Shown here one piece after another: positions 1-7,647 of a DNA stretch of 64,000 nucleotides. The number at the start of each line of letters is the position of its first letter. Positions within the stretch are counted from its first letter, which is position 1. Made by a program: the position numbers and the translations under genes. The DNA lies in NCBI RefSeq assembly GCF_014636495.1, contig NZ_BMEM01000001.1, positions 1,608,717-1,672,716 of the forward strand, in the 5' to 3' direction. This stretch comes from Ornithinimicrobium tianjinense (GTDB taxonomy: Bacteria > Actinomycetota > Actinomycetes > Actinomycetales > Dermatophilaceae). The notes under the pieces are model-generated. The model saw only the letters and a program-made list of their open reading frames with translations, had not been told where the DNA came from and did no database searches.

Positions 1-217
1 CCGCCCGCGCCTGCACCGACGGCTCGATGACGTGGTCGGTCAGCCAGCCGACCGCGCCCGCCGTGGCCACGGTCGCCGCGGCCCAGAGCACCGAGCCCAC
101 GACAGCCACTGCGAACGGGCGCGGCTCGGTCCGGATGCCGCTCCAGATGACCCCGAGCCCGCGGCGCAGCACGGCACCGGTCGCGGGCGCGCGTGGGACC
201 GGGGCGGCGACAGACAC
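1..217 (-). CDS. ABC exporter (ATP-binding/permease), N-terminal part
   Basis: The gene runs off the left edge; about 72 N-terminal codons are visible. Reading the minus strand from a GTG at 217 gives a basic N-terminus, then a segment containing GLGVIWSGIRTEPRPF and a hydrophobic stretch (FAVAVVGSVLWAAATVATAG) ending in a GWLTDHVI-type sequence. This matches the cytosolic lead-in and first membrane helix of actinobacterial ABC exporters with fused membrane and nucleotide-binding domains. The start is a choice: an AAAGG lies about 10 nt upstream of the GTG and no in-frame ATG is seen. The nucleotide-binding domain is outside the window, so the substrate cannot be stated. It is divergent from the TIGR03085 gene, with about 150 bp between them. 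Confidence 0.6.
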   Translation of the reverse strand, partial: MSVAAPVPRAPATGAVLRRGLGVIWSGIRTEPRPFAVAVVGSVLWAAATVATAGAVGWLTDHVIEPSVQARA

Positions 218-370
218 GACAGGGAGGGCCTTTCGGACGGCGGGGGTGGGTGGGCGAGAGCCCGAACCGTCATCCTCTCATCCCAGGACGGTGGCCGCGC
301 CCTGGCGCGGGCCGGTGAGGCCCGTCGCGGGCCGACCGGGCGCGCTCCCCCGACGTGATGGGATGAGGGT

Positions 371-1021
371 ATGCAGACCGCTCACCTCCGCGAGATCGTC
401 GCCTCCACCGCCCTGCGCCTCGGTCCGGACGCGCCGACCCTCTGCTCGCCGTGGCGCGTGCAGGATCTGATGGCCCACCTCGTCACCCGCGAGCACCGGG
501 CGGACGTGCTGCCCGGCATCGCGCTGGCGCAGGGGCCCCTGGGCCGACACACCGACGCGGTGCGCGCACGGGTGGCGGCCCGCACCCCGCTGGAGGCGCT
601 GGCGGAGCAGGTGCGCTCGGGCCCGGCCTCGTGGTTCCCGACGCGCTGGTCGACGCTCGACGCCGCCGTCAACACGGCCGAGCTGGCGATCCACCACGAG
701 GACATGGTGCGCGCCCAGCCCGGCTGGGCACCGACCGTGTTGCCGACACCGGTCCAGGAGTCCCTGTGGCAGGCGCTGCGACGCGGGGGCCGGGTGTTCT
801 ACCGCACCGCGCCGGTGGGCGTCGTCCTGGTGGCCGAGGGCATGGCGCGTCCGCGTCTGGCGGTCGCCCGTCCGCCCGCCGACGCGGGCACGGTGGTGCT
901 CCGCGGGACCCCGCTCGAGCTGCTCCTCCACGCGTTCGGGCGCACCGACGTGGCCCGGGTCGAGGCGCAGGGTGCCCCCGAGGACGTGCGGGCGCTGGCC
1001 GGCCACCGACGTGGGGCCTGA
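371..1021 (+). CDS. TIGR03085-type protein (DinB/maleylpyruvate isomerase-like fold)
   Basis: 216 aa. The N-terminus (LGPDAPTLCSPW, then MAHLVTREHRAD) matches the TIGR03085 family, which belongs to the DinB / mycothiol-dependent maleylpyruvate isomerase superfamily of four-helix bundles. Family members usually bind a divalent metal through histidines; candidate ligands here are in AHLVTREH (about residues 34-41) and AIHHED (about 103-108), the latter placed as expected. No substrate is known for the family. A GATGAGGGT just before the ATG is a weak ribosome site. It is the first of three plus-strand genes read in tight succession; its TGA overlaps the start of the next gene. The family assignment is firm, the function unknown. 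Confidence 0.75.
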   Translation: MQTAHLREIVASTALRLGPDAPTLCSPWRVQDLMAHLVTREHRADVLPGIALAQGPLGRHTDAVRARVAARTPLEALAEQVRSGPASWFPTRWSTLDAAVNTAELAIHHEDMVRAQPGWAPTVLPTPVQESLWQALRRGGRVFYRTAPVGVVLVAEGMARPRLAVARPPADAGTVVLRGTPLELLLHAFGRTDVARVEAQGAPEDVRALAGHRRGA

Positions 1022-1601
1022 GCCGCACGAGAGCCTGGTCCTGCGGGCGCTCGACCTCCTGGACGCCGGCAGCCGACCACCTCTGGTGGTCGGTGTGGAC
1101 GGGCGCAGCGGGTCGGGCAAGACCGACCTGGCCGGCCGGCTGGAGGACGGCCTGGCCGAGGCCGGCACCGCGGTGACCACGGTCCACCTGGACGACCTCT
1201 ACCCCGGGTGGAGCGGTCTGTCCGCCGGCCTGGAGACGTTGTGCCAGGACGTGCTCCTGCCGCTGCGGACGGGCCGTCCCGCCGCCTACCGCAGCTGGGA
1301 CTGGGTCGCCGGCGTCCCGGGCCCCCTCCGCCCGGTCCGGCCTGCGGCCGTGCTGCTCGTCGAGGGGGTCGGCGTCCTCAGCTCCGGCTGCTCCGACCTC
1401 GTGGACCTGCGCGTCTGGCTCGAGGCGCCTGCGGACGTGCGGAGGGTCCGCGCCCTGGCCCGGGACGGCGAGACCTTCGCGCCCTGGTGGACGACCTGGG
1501 CCGAGCAGGAGGAGCGGCTCCTGCGGCACGGGCGGCCCGAGGCGGACGTGGTGCTCGACACGGTGTCCGGACGCCTGACCTGGTCCAGACTGGCTCCATG
1601 A
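1011..1601 (+). CDS. P-loop NTPase, uridine kinase-like
   Basis: About 196 aa. A Walker A motif (GRSGSGKT) sits near the N-terminus in a GVDGRSGSGKTDLA context typical of uridine/phosphoribulokinase-type P-loop kinases. VHLDDLYPGWSGL is the conserved Asp-rich substrate/Mg region of that group, and LLVEGVGVL resembles its Walker B strand. The C-terminus (APWWTTWAEQEERLL) is typical of actinobacterial 'AAA family ATPase' proteins placed beside TIGR03085 genes. A GTG at 1011 is chosen because it gives a compact N-terminus and an 11-nt overlap with the upstream stop; an upstream ATG at 972 is possible but would overlap much more. Phosphotransfer activity is inferred from the fold; the substrate is unknown. 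Confidence 0.7.
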   Translation: MGPEPHESLVLRALDLLDAGSRPPLVVGVDGRSGSGKTDLAGRLEDGLAEAGTAVTTVHLDDLYPGWSGLSAGLETLCQDVLLPLRTGRPAAYRSWDWVAGVPGPLRPVRPAAVLLVEGVGVLSSGCSDLVDLRVWLEAPADVRRVRALARDGETFAPWWTTWAEQEERLLRHGRPEADVVLDTVSGRLTWSRLAP

Positions 1602-2824
1602 GGCTCCCGCTCACGGGTCGGCCGCGCCCCGGGCAGCGACCCACCGGTCACCTCCTGGACCCCGTGCTCGACCAGCTGACGCCGGGCTCGGCGCGCCACC
1701 GCCTGCTGCGCCTGCGCTCGCGGGCCTGGCTCATCCTGCAGGCCGGGCTGGGCGCGGCGCTGGCCTGGTGGTTCGCGCAGGTGGTGCTCGGGCACCCGCT
1801 GCCCTTCTTCGCCCCGGTCACGGCGATGGTGTGCCTGGGACTCACCTACGACGACCGGGTCCGCCGCATCCTGGAGCTCACGCTGGGGGTCGCCATCGGG
1901 GTCCTCGTCGGCGACCTCTTCGTCCACCTCTTCGGATCCGGCGTGTGGCAGATCCTCGCCGTGTCGGTCGTCGCGATGTCGTTGGCCGTCCTGCTCGGGG
2001 CCGGGACCCTGCTCATGATGCAGGCGGGGATCCAGGGGGTGATCGTCACGACGCTCGTCGCCGGGCAGGGCGAGGCCTTCAGCCGCTGGCTGGACGCCGT
2101 CGCGGGAGGCGGCGTCGCGCTGCTCGTCGCCATGCTGGCCCCGACCGCCTCGACGACCGAGAGGCCCCGCGAGCGCGCGATCGACGTGATCGGACACCTG
2201 GCGGTCGTGCTCACGGACACCGCCCAGGCGCTGCGCAACCGGGACCTGTCCAGGGCCCGGTCCGCGCTCAAGCGGGCCCGCGAGCTGTCCAAGGAGCTCG
2301 ACGCGCTGCGTGACGCCACGTCCGAGGCGCGGGCGGCCGCGCGCCTGGCGCCCCTGCTCACCCGTAGCCACCGGGAGGACGTGCGCGAGGTGCACCAGCT
2401 GCTCGGGCCGCTCGACCTCGTGATCCGCAGCGTGCGGGTGCTGGTGCGGCGTGCCGAGATCGCCGTCGACGAGCACGAGTTCGTGCCGGACACCTACATC
2501 GACCTGGTCACCGGTCTGGCCGCCGCGGTCGCGACCGTGCAGGAGCATCTCGACGCCCGGACCCCTCTGGAGGGCGCCCAGGAGGACCTGATCCTGCTGG
2601 CGCGCGACTCCACCTGGAGCCACTCCAGAGCCGGTCTGTCAGCAGAGGTCATGCGGGCCCAGGTCCGATCGACCGTGGTCGACATGCTGGTCCTCTCGGG
2701 CATGTCGCCGCAGCAGGCCCGACGGCGGGTCCCGACCCGCCGGGACGAGCTGGACCCGACGGGCCCCGACGAGCCCGAGGCCGACGAGCCGGAGGTCGAG
2801 GGTCCGGGCGACGTGCGGGCCTAG
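1598..2824 (+). CDS. FUSC / aromatic acid exporter-like membrane protein
   Basis: 408 aa. The ATG at 1598 overlaps the previous TGA (ATGA), so translation is likely coupled. The N-terminal half has about six hydrophobic segments (for example AGLGAALAWWFAQVVLG, then PFFAPVTAMVCLGL) in the arrangement of the FUSC/ArAE family: a short membrane domain with an FFAPV(T/S)A-type motif, followed by a long cytoplasmic helical region (about residues 185-400) rich in Arg, Glu and Ala. The acidic tail (DEPEADEPEVEG) is low complexity. Family members are proposed exporters of aromatic carboxylates; substrate and direction are not shown here. Its TAG stop shares a CTAG palindrome with the stop of the convergent PH-domain gene. 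Confidence 0.75.
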   Translation: MRLPLTGRPRPGQRPTGHLLDPVLDQLTPGSARHRLLRLRSRAWLILQAGLGAALAWWFAQVVLGHPLPFFAPVTAMVCLGLTYDDRVRRILELTLGVAIGVLVGDLFVHLFGSGVWQILAVSVVAMSLAVLLGAGTLLMMQAGIQGVIVTTLVAGQGEAFSRWLDAVAGGGVALLVAMLAPTASTTERPRERAIDVIGHLAVVLTDTAQALRNRDLSRARSALKRARELSKELDALRDATSEARAAARLAPLLTRSHREDVREVHQLLGPLDLVIRSVRVLVRRAEIAVDEHEFVPDTYIDLVTGLAAAVATVQEHLDARTPLEGAQEDLILLARDSTWSHSRAGLSAEVMRAQVRSTVVDMLVLSGMSPQQARRRVPTRRDELDPTGPDEPEADEPEVEGPGDVRA

Positions 2825-3297
2825 TCGTCCTGACCGCCCGCCGGGCGGTGGTGGTGGGCGATGAGGGCCGCCAGGCGCGCGGCCTCCCGCTCGGCGCGCT
2901 GCCCGTCGGCCCGCTGGATCGCCATCACCGCGATCTCCTCCGTGTCGGTCAGCTCGAGCACCGCCCACGGTGCTCCCCCGGAGAAACCCACCCGCACGAC
3001 CTGGGCCCAGTCGAGGTCGTGGGACCGCACGAGGTTGACCACCCTCAGCCCCTGCGGCGACGGCACCGCACGGATGACGGAGTAGCGCCACAGGAACGCC
3101 GCGGCGCCCACCCCGAAGAGGGCGATCGCCACTCGGTTGAGCAACGCCTGCCCCGCGGACGTGCCCAGCGTCACCGGCGACAGCACCGCCACGAGGACGA
3201 AGACGACCACGACCGCCACGGCGCACGCGCGGGCCACCCACGCCCCGGTCAGAGGGCGGAAGGTGTCGTACGCGCGCCGTGGGGTCGGGGAGGTCAT
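2821..3297 (-). CDS. PH-domain-containing membrane protein
   Basis: 158 aa. Two hydrophobic segments lie near the N-terminus (around residues 22-42 and 52-70), followed by a small soluble domain reading VIRAVPSPQGLRVVNLVRSH, then DLDWAQVVRVGF and WAVLELTD. That order is the bacterial PH-domain pattern (strands with a W-x-Q/E-V turn) seen in actinobacterial membrane-anchored proteins of about 150 aa. The C-terminus is a basic, Arg/Ala-rich helix. The ATG at 3297 overlaps the TGA of the riboflavin transporter gene (ATGA), placing it second in a two-gene operon under the FMN riboswitch. Whether the PH protein acts in riboflavin uptake is unknown. Confidence 0.75.
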   Translation of the reverse strand: MTSPTPRRAYDTFRPLTGAWVARACAVAVVVVFVLVAVLSPVTLGTSAGQALLNRVAIALFGVGAAAFLWRYSVIRAVPSPQGLRVVNLVRSHDLDWAQVVRVGFSGGAPWAVLELTDTEEIAVMAIQRADGQRAEREAARLAALIAHHHRPAGGQDD

Positions 3298-4016
3298 ACG
3301 GTCAGGCTACGGTCGTCGGCGAGCGACGGGCCGCCCCCGGTCGGGGCCTCGACCCGCGCCGCCCGCTTCCAGACGAAGAAGCCCCACAGGACGAAGGCGC
3401 CGTAGACGGCATACAGGACCGCCGAGGGGTAGAACCCGGAGTGCCACAGTAGCGGGACCCCGACGAGGTCGACGGCGATCCAGACCAGCCAGAAGTCCAC
3501 CCAGCCGCGCGCCATCGCGTAGGTGGCCAGCATCGAGCCCACGAAGATCCACGCATCGGTCCAGTAGTACCAGCGCGGCGCCTCCCAGTACGGACCGGAG
3601 CCGATCAGCGAGAAGACCCACTGGAGGATCACCACGAGGAGGGCGGCCACCACGAGGTAGGCCACCCGCTCGCGCGCGGTCGCCCAGCGCGGGGTGATGG
3701 CCGGGGCGTCCTTGGCGCGGCCCCGTCGCGAACGGTTCCACTCCGACCACCCGTAGAGGCTGGTCAGGATGAAGAACACCTGACGGGCGGCCTGCCCGAC
3801 GAGCGTCTGGTCCTGGGGGTTGGTGAACCAGACCCCCATGAAGACGGTGAAGAGGAGCAGGTTGCCGACGATGCCGACGGGCCAGGCCCAGACCTTGCGG
3901 CGCATGCCCAGGATCGCCGAGGCCAGGCCGAAGGCGTTGCCGACGACCTCCCGCCACAGGATCGAGTGCTCACCGATGTGCAGCTGTGCGTTGAAGATGT
4001 CGTTCCAGACGTCCAC
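3294..4016 (-). CDS. ribM: Riboflavin transporter, PnuC/RibM (PnuX) family
   Basis: 240 aa with about seven membrane helices. The sequence has the PnuC-family core: WREVVGNAFGLASAILGM, then WAWPVGIVGNLLLF, an SLYGWSEW motif and, toward the end, a helix with DAWIFVGSMLATY. PnuC proteins carry nicotinamide riboside, but the FMN-riboswitch-controlled members of Actinobacteria (RibM, formerly PnuX) carry riboflavin. The riboswitch immediately upstream decides the name here. The start is a GTG at 4016 with AAAGGA seven bases upstream; a longer reading frame to 4145 would run through the riboswitch expression platform and is rejected. Facilitated uptake is the family mechanism; it was not tested here. 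Confidence 0.85.
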   Translation of the reverse strand: MDVWNDIFNAQLHIGEHSILWREVVGNAFGLASAILGMRRKVWAWPVGIVGNLLLFTVFMGVWFTNPQDQTLVGQAARQVFFILTSLYGWSEWNRSRRGRAKDAPAITPRWATARERVAYLVVAALLVVILQWVFSLIGSGPYWEAPRWYYWTDAWIFVGSMLATYAMARGWVDFWLVWIAVDLVGVPLLWHSGFYPSAVLYAVYGAFVLWGFFVWKRAARVEAPTGGGPSLADDRSLTV

Positions 4017-4056
4017 GACTTCATCCTTTGCGGATCGGGTGGCCAGGAACGAAGAG

Positions 4057-4086
4057 CCCCCGGCCACGAGGTGTGGGCGCCGGGGG
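4057..4086 (-). promoter_or_regulatory. Hairpin in the ribM leader (possible expression platform)
   Basis: An 8-bp perfect stem (CCCCCGGC / GCCGGGGG, 14-nt loop) lies between the FMN aptamer and the ribM ribosome site. It has no U-run after it on the minus strand, so it fits translational control or a weak terminator. Its link to the aptamer switch is inference. Confidence 0.45.
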
Positions 4087-4126
4087 TTGTACGCGAAGCG
4101 TGTCGGGGTCGTCGACGACGGGACCG

Positions 4127-4135
4127 GGTATGCCG
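4127..4135 (+). repeat. GGTATGCCG word, first of about 19 copies
   Basis: Dispersed 9-bp word. Copies read on the plus strand start at 4127, 5501, 23259, 31654, 34300, 38319, 42024, 47008, 49763, 50484, 52229, 55232, 58058 and 59370. Copies read on the minus strand (CGGCATACC on plus) start at 17573, 18423, 35443, 41973 and 49975. The 8-bp core GTATGCCG occurs additionally at 43812 (plus) and near 22349, 29049, 33586, 37470, 53743 and 62330 (minus). The counts were made by eye and should be recounted. Function unknown. Confidence 0.8.
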
Positions 4136-4176
4136 TCGCCGTCACCGTGGTCCTGCGTCGTCTGGGTGACGACCCG

Positions 4177-4300
4177 CGTGCTGCCTCCCATCCGGACTTT
4201 CACCGTCGGTCCTGGAGTTTCACCAGGTCAACCGCCGCTGGCTGCGGCCGGGTCGCGGACTGTCACCGCCGGCTCGGAATTGCACCGACCCCGGAGCACG
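4177..4300 (-). promoter_or_regulatory. FMN riboswitch (RFN element)
   Basis: On the minus strand the conserved RFN blocks appear in order: a GGTGCAATTCC block, GCCGGCGGTGACAGTCC, a GGTGAAACTCC block, ACCGACGGTGAAAGTCCGGA and TGGGAGG. The outer P1 helix pairs CGTGCT (5' side, 4300-4295) with AGCACG (3' side, 4182-4177). All six-way junction signatures of the FMN aptamer are readable. It sits 160 nt upstream of the riboflavin transporter start. FMN binding should lower expression of ribM and the PH-domain gene. The rest of the gap between ribM and rpe (4017-4323) holds only this leader. Confidence 0.95.
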
Positions 4301-4323
4301 TGTTGCATGTTGCATCGACCATC

Positions 4324-5001
4324 TTACGCCCGGTGCGCGTGCTCTCCCGCGAGCGCCCGCAGCTGGCCGATCCGGACGGGCACGTCCTCGGCCCCGTAGA
4401 CCGCGGACCCGGCGACGAACACGTCGGCCCCGGCCTCGACGCACTGGCCGATCGTGTCCAGGGACACTCCCCCGTCCACCTGGATCCAGATCTCGCCACC
4501 GTGGCGCCTGACCGCCTCGCGCACCTCGCGGACCTTGGGCATCTGCTCGCTCATGAAGGACTGTCCGCCGAAGCCGGGCTCGACCGTCATCACGAGCACC
4601 ATGTCGACCTCTCTCAGCAGGTGCTCGTAGGGGGCGAAGTGCGTGCCGGGCTTCACCGCGAACGCCGCGCGGGCGCCGGCGGCCCGGATCGCCCGCGCGG
4701 TCGCGACCGGGTCCTTGGCCGCCTCGACGTGGAAGGTCACGGACCGAGCACCCGCCTCGGCATAGCCCGGCGCCCACCTGTCAGGGTCCTCGATCATCAG
4801 GTGGCAGTCGAGCGGGACGGGACTGACGCGCGCCAGCGCCTCGACCACGGGCTGCCCCAGGGTGAGGTTGGGGACGAAGTGGTTGTCCATGACGTCGACG
4901 TGCGCCCAGTCGGCGTCCGAGATGCGCGCCAGCTCTCGCTCGAGGTTGGCGAAGTCGGCCGAGAGGATGGACGGGCTGATCTGCAGGTGCGGCTGCGGCA
5001 T
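4324..5001 (-). CDS. rpe: Ribulose-phosphate 3-epimerase
   Basis: 225 aa, the usual length. It interconverts ribulose 5-phosphate and xylulose 5-phosphate in the cytosolic pentose phosphate pathway. The TIM-barrel signatures are in place: [12 protein letters not shown] at the N-terminus, [12 protein letters not shown] (metal and catalytic Asp, about residues 33-44), [19 protein letters not shown] (about 147-156) and VDGGVS with a phosphate-binding VAGSAVYG near the end. The ATG at 5001 was chosen because it aligns with the family N-terminus; the frame is open upstream into rsmB but that would add an unrelated extension. It lies 10 bp after rsmB, the last gene of the fmt-rsmB-rpe group. Confidence 0.95.
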   Translation of the reverse strand: MPQPHLQISPSILSADFANLERELARISDADWAHVDVMDNHFVPNLTLGQPVVEALARVSPVPLDCHLMIEDPDRWAPGYAEAGARSVTFHVEAAKDPVATARAIRAAGARAAFAVKPGTHFAPYEHLLREVDMVLVMTVEPGFGGQSFMSEQMPKVREVREAVRRHGGEIWIQVDGGVSLDTIGQCVEAGADVFVAGSAVYGAEDVPVRIGQLRALAGEHAHRA

Positions 5002-5011
5002 GGGCCTCACC

Positions 5012-6625
5012 CTAGGAGGTCGACGGCAGGCGTCGGCGCAGCAGCGCCACGAACATGCCGTCGGTGTCGTGGCGGTGCGACCAGAGCTGGGCCCACGGCT
5101 CGCCCTCGCCACCGGTCCCCGGCAGCGGGGTGCCGGAGCGGTCGCGCAGCAGCGGGCGGACGTCGAGCAGCTCGACGTCGTCACGACGCTTGAGCAGGTC
5201 GTTGACCACGAGGGTCGTCTCGCCGATGTGGGGCGAGCAGGTGGAGTAGGCGACGAGGCCGCCGGGACGCACCGCCTCGACGGCGGAGTCGAGCAGCTCG
5301 CGCTGCAGCGGCCCCAGGCTGCTGAGGTCCTGCGGGGAGCGACGCCAGCGCGACTCCGGCCGACGGCGCAGGGCGCCCAGGCCGGTGCAGGGGGCGTCCA
5401 CGAGCACGCGGTCGTAGGCGCCCGGCTCCTGGGCGCCGACGTCACGTCCGTCGTCCACGGTCACCGCCACGCGGGCTCCGGCGTCCAGCGCGCCCTGCAG
5501 GGTATGCCGCACCAGCTCGGCCCGGTGCGGGGTCACCTCGTTGGCACGCAACGACGCCCCGCGCTGCAGGGCGAGCGCCGCGAGCAGACCGGCCTTGCCG
5601 CCCGGTCCGGCGCACAGGTCCAGCCACCGCTCGTCACGCCCCTCCAGTGGCGCCTCGGCCAGCGCCAGGGTGAGCAGCTGGGACCCGGCGTCCTGCACGG
5701 CGGCGCGGCCGTCGCGGACCGAGGACAGGACCCCTGGGTCGCCGGCCGGCAACGACCAGGCCGTGGGAGCCACCGGCGACGGGGTCGCTCCCGCCTCCTC
5801 GAGCGCGGCGTCGGCGACCAGACCCGGACGTGCCACCAGCGTCAGCGGACCGGGCGCGTTGTGCGCCGCCAGCAGCTCGGGGAGCTCGACGTCGGCCTGC
5901 TCGGCCGTGCTGCCGTGCGCGATCAGCGCGGCACGCAGGGCGCGGACGACCCACTCGGGGTGCGAGTGCTCGAGCGCCAGTCGGGCCACGGGATCCCCGA
6001 TCCCGGCCGTGACGGTCTCCACCCACTCCTCGCGGCTGCGCTCGCTCACCCGGCGCAGGACGGCGTTGACGAAACCGCCCGCCCCCTGGCTCACGTGCTG
6101 GCGGGCGAGCGCCACGGTGGCGCTCACGGCCGCGTGGTCCGGGACCCTCATCGCCAGCAGTTGGTGGGTGCCGAGCCGGAGCACGTCGCGCACGTGGCCG
6201 TCGACCTGGTCGGCCGGGCGGTCTGCCGCGGCCGAGAGGATCGCGTCGTAAAGGCCCTGCATCCGCAGCGTGCCGTAGACGAGCTCCGTCGCGAACGCGG
6301 CGTCCCGGCCCCGCAGCCTCGCCTCCCGGAGTGCCTTCGGGAGCTCGAGGTTGGCATACGCACCGTCCCGCTCGACCGCCCGCAGGACCAGGTAGGCCGT
6401 GTCCCTCGCCGGGTCGCCCCGCCGGGCACGCTCGGCGGGCCGCTGGGCCGAGCGCTGTCGCGGACCGCGCCGGGACCCGTCGCCACCGGCGCGTTCACCA
6501 TGAGACCGCCCGTCTCCGCGGCCTCCGCCGCGCGCGCCCCCTGCGCGGCGCCCACGATGCTGTCCGCCACGGTCCTGACCGCCACGCTCCTGACCGCCAC
6601 GGCCGTCCCGACGCTCGTCAGACAA
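5012..6625 (-). CDS. rsmB: 16S rRNA (cytosine-967-C5)-methyltransferase RsmB
   Basis: 537 aa. An N-terminal NusB-like RNA-binding domain (about residues 70-200, starting near [20 protein letters not shown]) is followed by a SAM-dependent methyltransferase domain with [14 protein letters not shown] (SAM loop), VDAPCTGLG (motif IV) and [10 protein letters not shown] (motif VI catalytic Cys). It methylates C967 of 16S rRNA. The start is a TTG at 6625 preceded by GAGGAGGGAGAG; it overlaps the end of fmt by 8 nt. Odd feature: about 60 residues before the NusB domain are Arg/Gly/Gln-rich, with GGQ-repeat units ([17 protein letters not shown]), an RGG-like disordered tail that typical RsmB proteins lack. 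Confidence 0.92.
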   Translation of the reverse strand: MSDERRDGRGGQERGGQDRGGQHRGRRAGGARGGGRGDGRSHGERAGGDGSRRGPRQRSAQRPAERARRGDPARDTAYLVLRAVERDGAYANLELPKALREARLRGRDAAFATELVYGTLRMQGLYDAILSAAADRPADQVDGHVRDVLRLGTHQLLAMRVPDHAAVSATVALARQHVSQGAGGFVNAVLRRVSERSREEWVETVTAGIGDPVARLALEHSHPEWVVRALRAALIAHGSTAEQADVELPELLAAHNAPGPLTLVARPGLVADAALEEAGATPSPVAPTAWSLPAGDPGVLSSVRDGRAAVQDAGSQLLTLALAEAPLEGRDERWLDLCAGPGGKAGLLAALALQRGASLRANEVTPHRAELVRHTLQGALDAGARVAVTVDDGRDVGAQEPGAYDRVLVDAPCTGLGALRRRPESRWRRSPQDLSSLGPLQRELLDSAVEAVRPGGLVAYSTCSPHIGETTLVVNDLLKRRDDVELLDVRPLLRDRSGTPLPGTGGEGEPWAQLWSHRHDTDGMFVALLRRRLPSTS

Positions 6626-7550
6626 CGCTCTCTCCCTCCTCGGGGCGCACGCCGCGCGCCCAGTCGGCCGCCGGCATCGGCTTCTTGCCGTGCGGCTGGA
6701 CGACGCCCAGCCGCACCGGGCCGCTGCCCGTGCCCACGAGCACCTCGCGCTTGTCGGCGCGGATCTCGCCCGGAGCCAGCGCGAGGTCCTGCGTGGCGGG
6801 CACGACCTCGACGGGCTGCAGCTTGAGCCGCTCGCCCCGCCAGGTCGTCCAGGCACCCGGCGCAGGCGTCGTGGCCCGCACCAGCCGGTCGACGGCGAAG
6901 GCCGGTCGCGCCCAGTCGACGCGAGCGTCATCGACCTCGAGCTTCGGTGCCAGGCTGACCCCCTCGGAGGGCTGCGGCTGGGCGACGAGCGTCCCCGCCT
7001 CCAGCCCGTCGAAGGTCGCGACGAGCAGACCGGCGCCCGCGTTCGCCAGGCGGCCGAGCAGGGCCCCGCTGGTGTCGTCCGCTCGCACCGTCTCCGTCAG
7101 GCGACCCAGCACGGGGCCGGTGTCCAGACCCTCCTCGAGCAGGAAGGTCACCGCCCCCGTGACGTCGTCCCCCGCCAGCACCGCGTGCTGGACCGGCGCT
7201 GCCCCGCGCCAGGCGGGGAGGAGGGAGAAGTGCAGGTTGACCCAGCCGTGGGGCGGCAGCACCAGCAGGGCCGGCGGCACGAGGGCGCCGTAGGCCACGA
7301 CAGCGCAGCCCTGCGCCCCCAGCGCCGCGATCTCCTCGCTGACTCCTGGGGCACCGAGACGCTCCGGTGCGAGCACCGGCACCCCGGCCGCCTCGGCGAC
7401 CTCGCGCACCGGCGACGGGCGCGACCGCCGTCCCCGACCGGCGCGGGCGTCGGGACGGGTCAGCACACCGACGACCTCATGGTCGGAGGCCAGCAGCGCC
7501 TCCAGCGAAGGGACGGCCACCTCGGGCGTCCCGGCGAACAGCACCTTCAC
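6618..7550 (-). CDS. fmt: Methionyl-tRNA formyltransferase
   Basis: 310 aa, the normal length. It formylates initiator Met-tRNA using 10-formyltetrahydrofolate. N-terminal [19 protein letters not shown] is typical; the catalytic/folate motif [17 protein letters not shown] lies at about residues 107-123, followed by the [13 protein letters not shown] loop. The C-terminal OB-like domain follows (about 205-300). The start is GTG at 7550 with TGGAGG seven bases upstream. In related genomes fmt follows priA, sometimes with def; here a 6.6-kb opp cluster separates it from priA and no def gene is present. rsmB begins inside its last codons. Confidence 0.95.
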   Translation of the reverse strand: MKVLFAGTPEVAVPSLEALLASDHEVVGVLTRPDARAGRGRRSRPSPVREVAEAAGVPVLAPERLGAPGVSEEIAALGAQGCAVVAYGALVPPALLVLPPHGWVNLHFSLLPAWRGAAPVQHAVLAGDDVTGAVTFLLEEGLDTGPVLGRLTETVRADDTSGALLGRLANAGAGLLVATFDGLEAGTLVAQPQPSEGVSLAPKLEVDDARVDWARPAFAVDRLVRATTPAPGAWTTWRGERLKLQPVEVVPATQDLALAPGEIRADKREVLVGTGSGPVRLGVVQPHGKKPMPAADWARGVRPEEGESVV

Positions 7551-7580
7551 GTCATACCTCCAGGTCCATCATCGCGCCTC

Positions 7581-7643
7581 CGGCCTCCGCGCACGCCACG
7601 GCGGCCCGCACCCGTGGGGTGGGGCCGCCGGACGGGGAGGCCG
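7581..7643 (-). terminator. Nested GC hairpin after the opp operon
   Basis: Two nested inverted repeats: GGCGGCCC/GGGCCGCC (7600-7607 with 7622-7629) inside CGGCCTCC/GGAGGCCG (7581-7588 with 7636-7643). It lies just after the oppDF stop and before fmt, and fits a terminator separating the opp operon from fmt. There is no clear U-tract. Confidence 0.6.
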
Positions 7644-7647
7644 AGGG

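Noticed and set aside
4017..4145. Longer ribM product from a start at 4145
   Set aside because: It would place coding sequence in the riboswitch expression platform; the GTG at 4016 has an ideal ribosome site.
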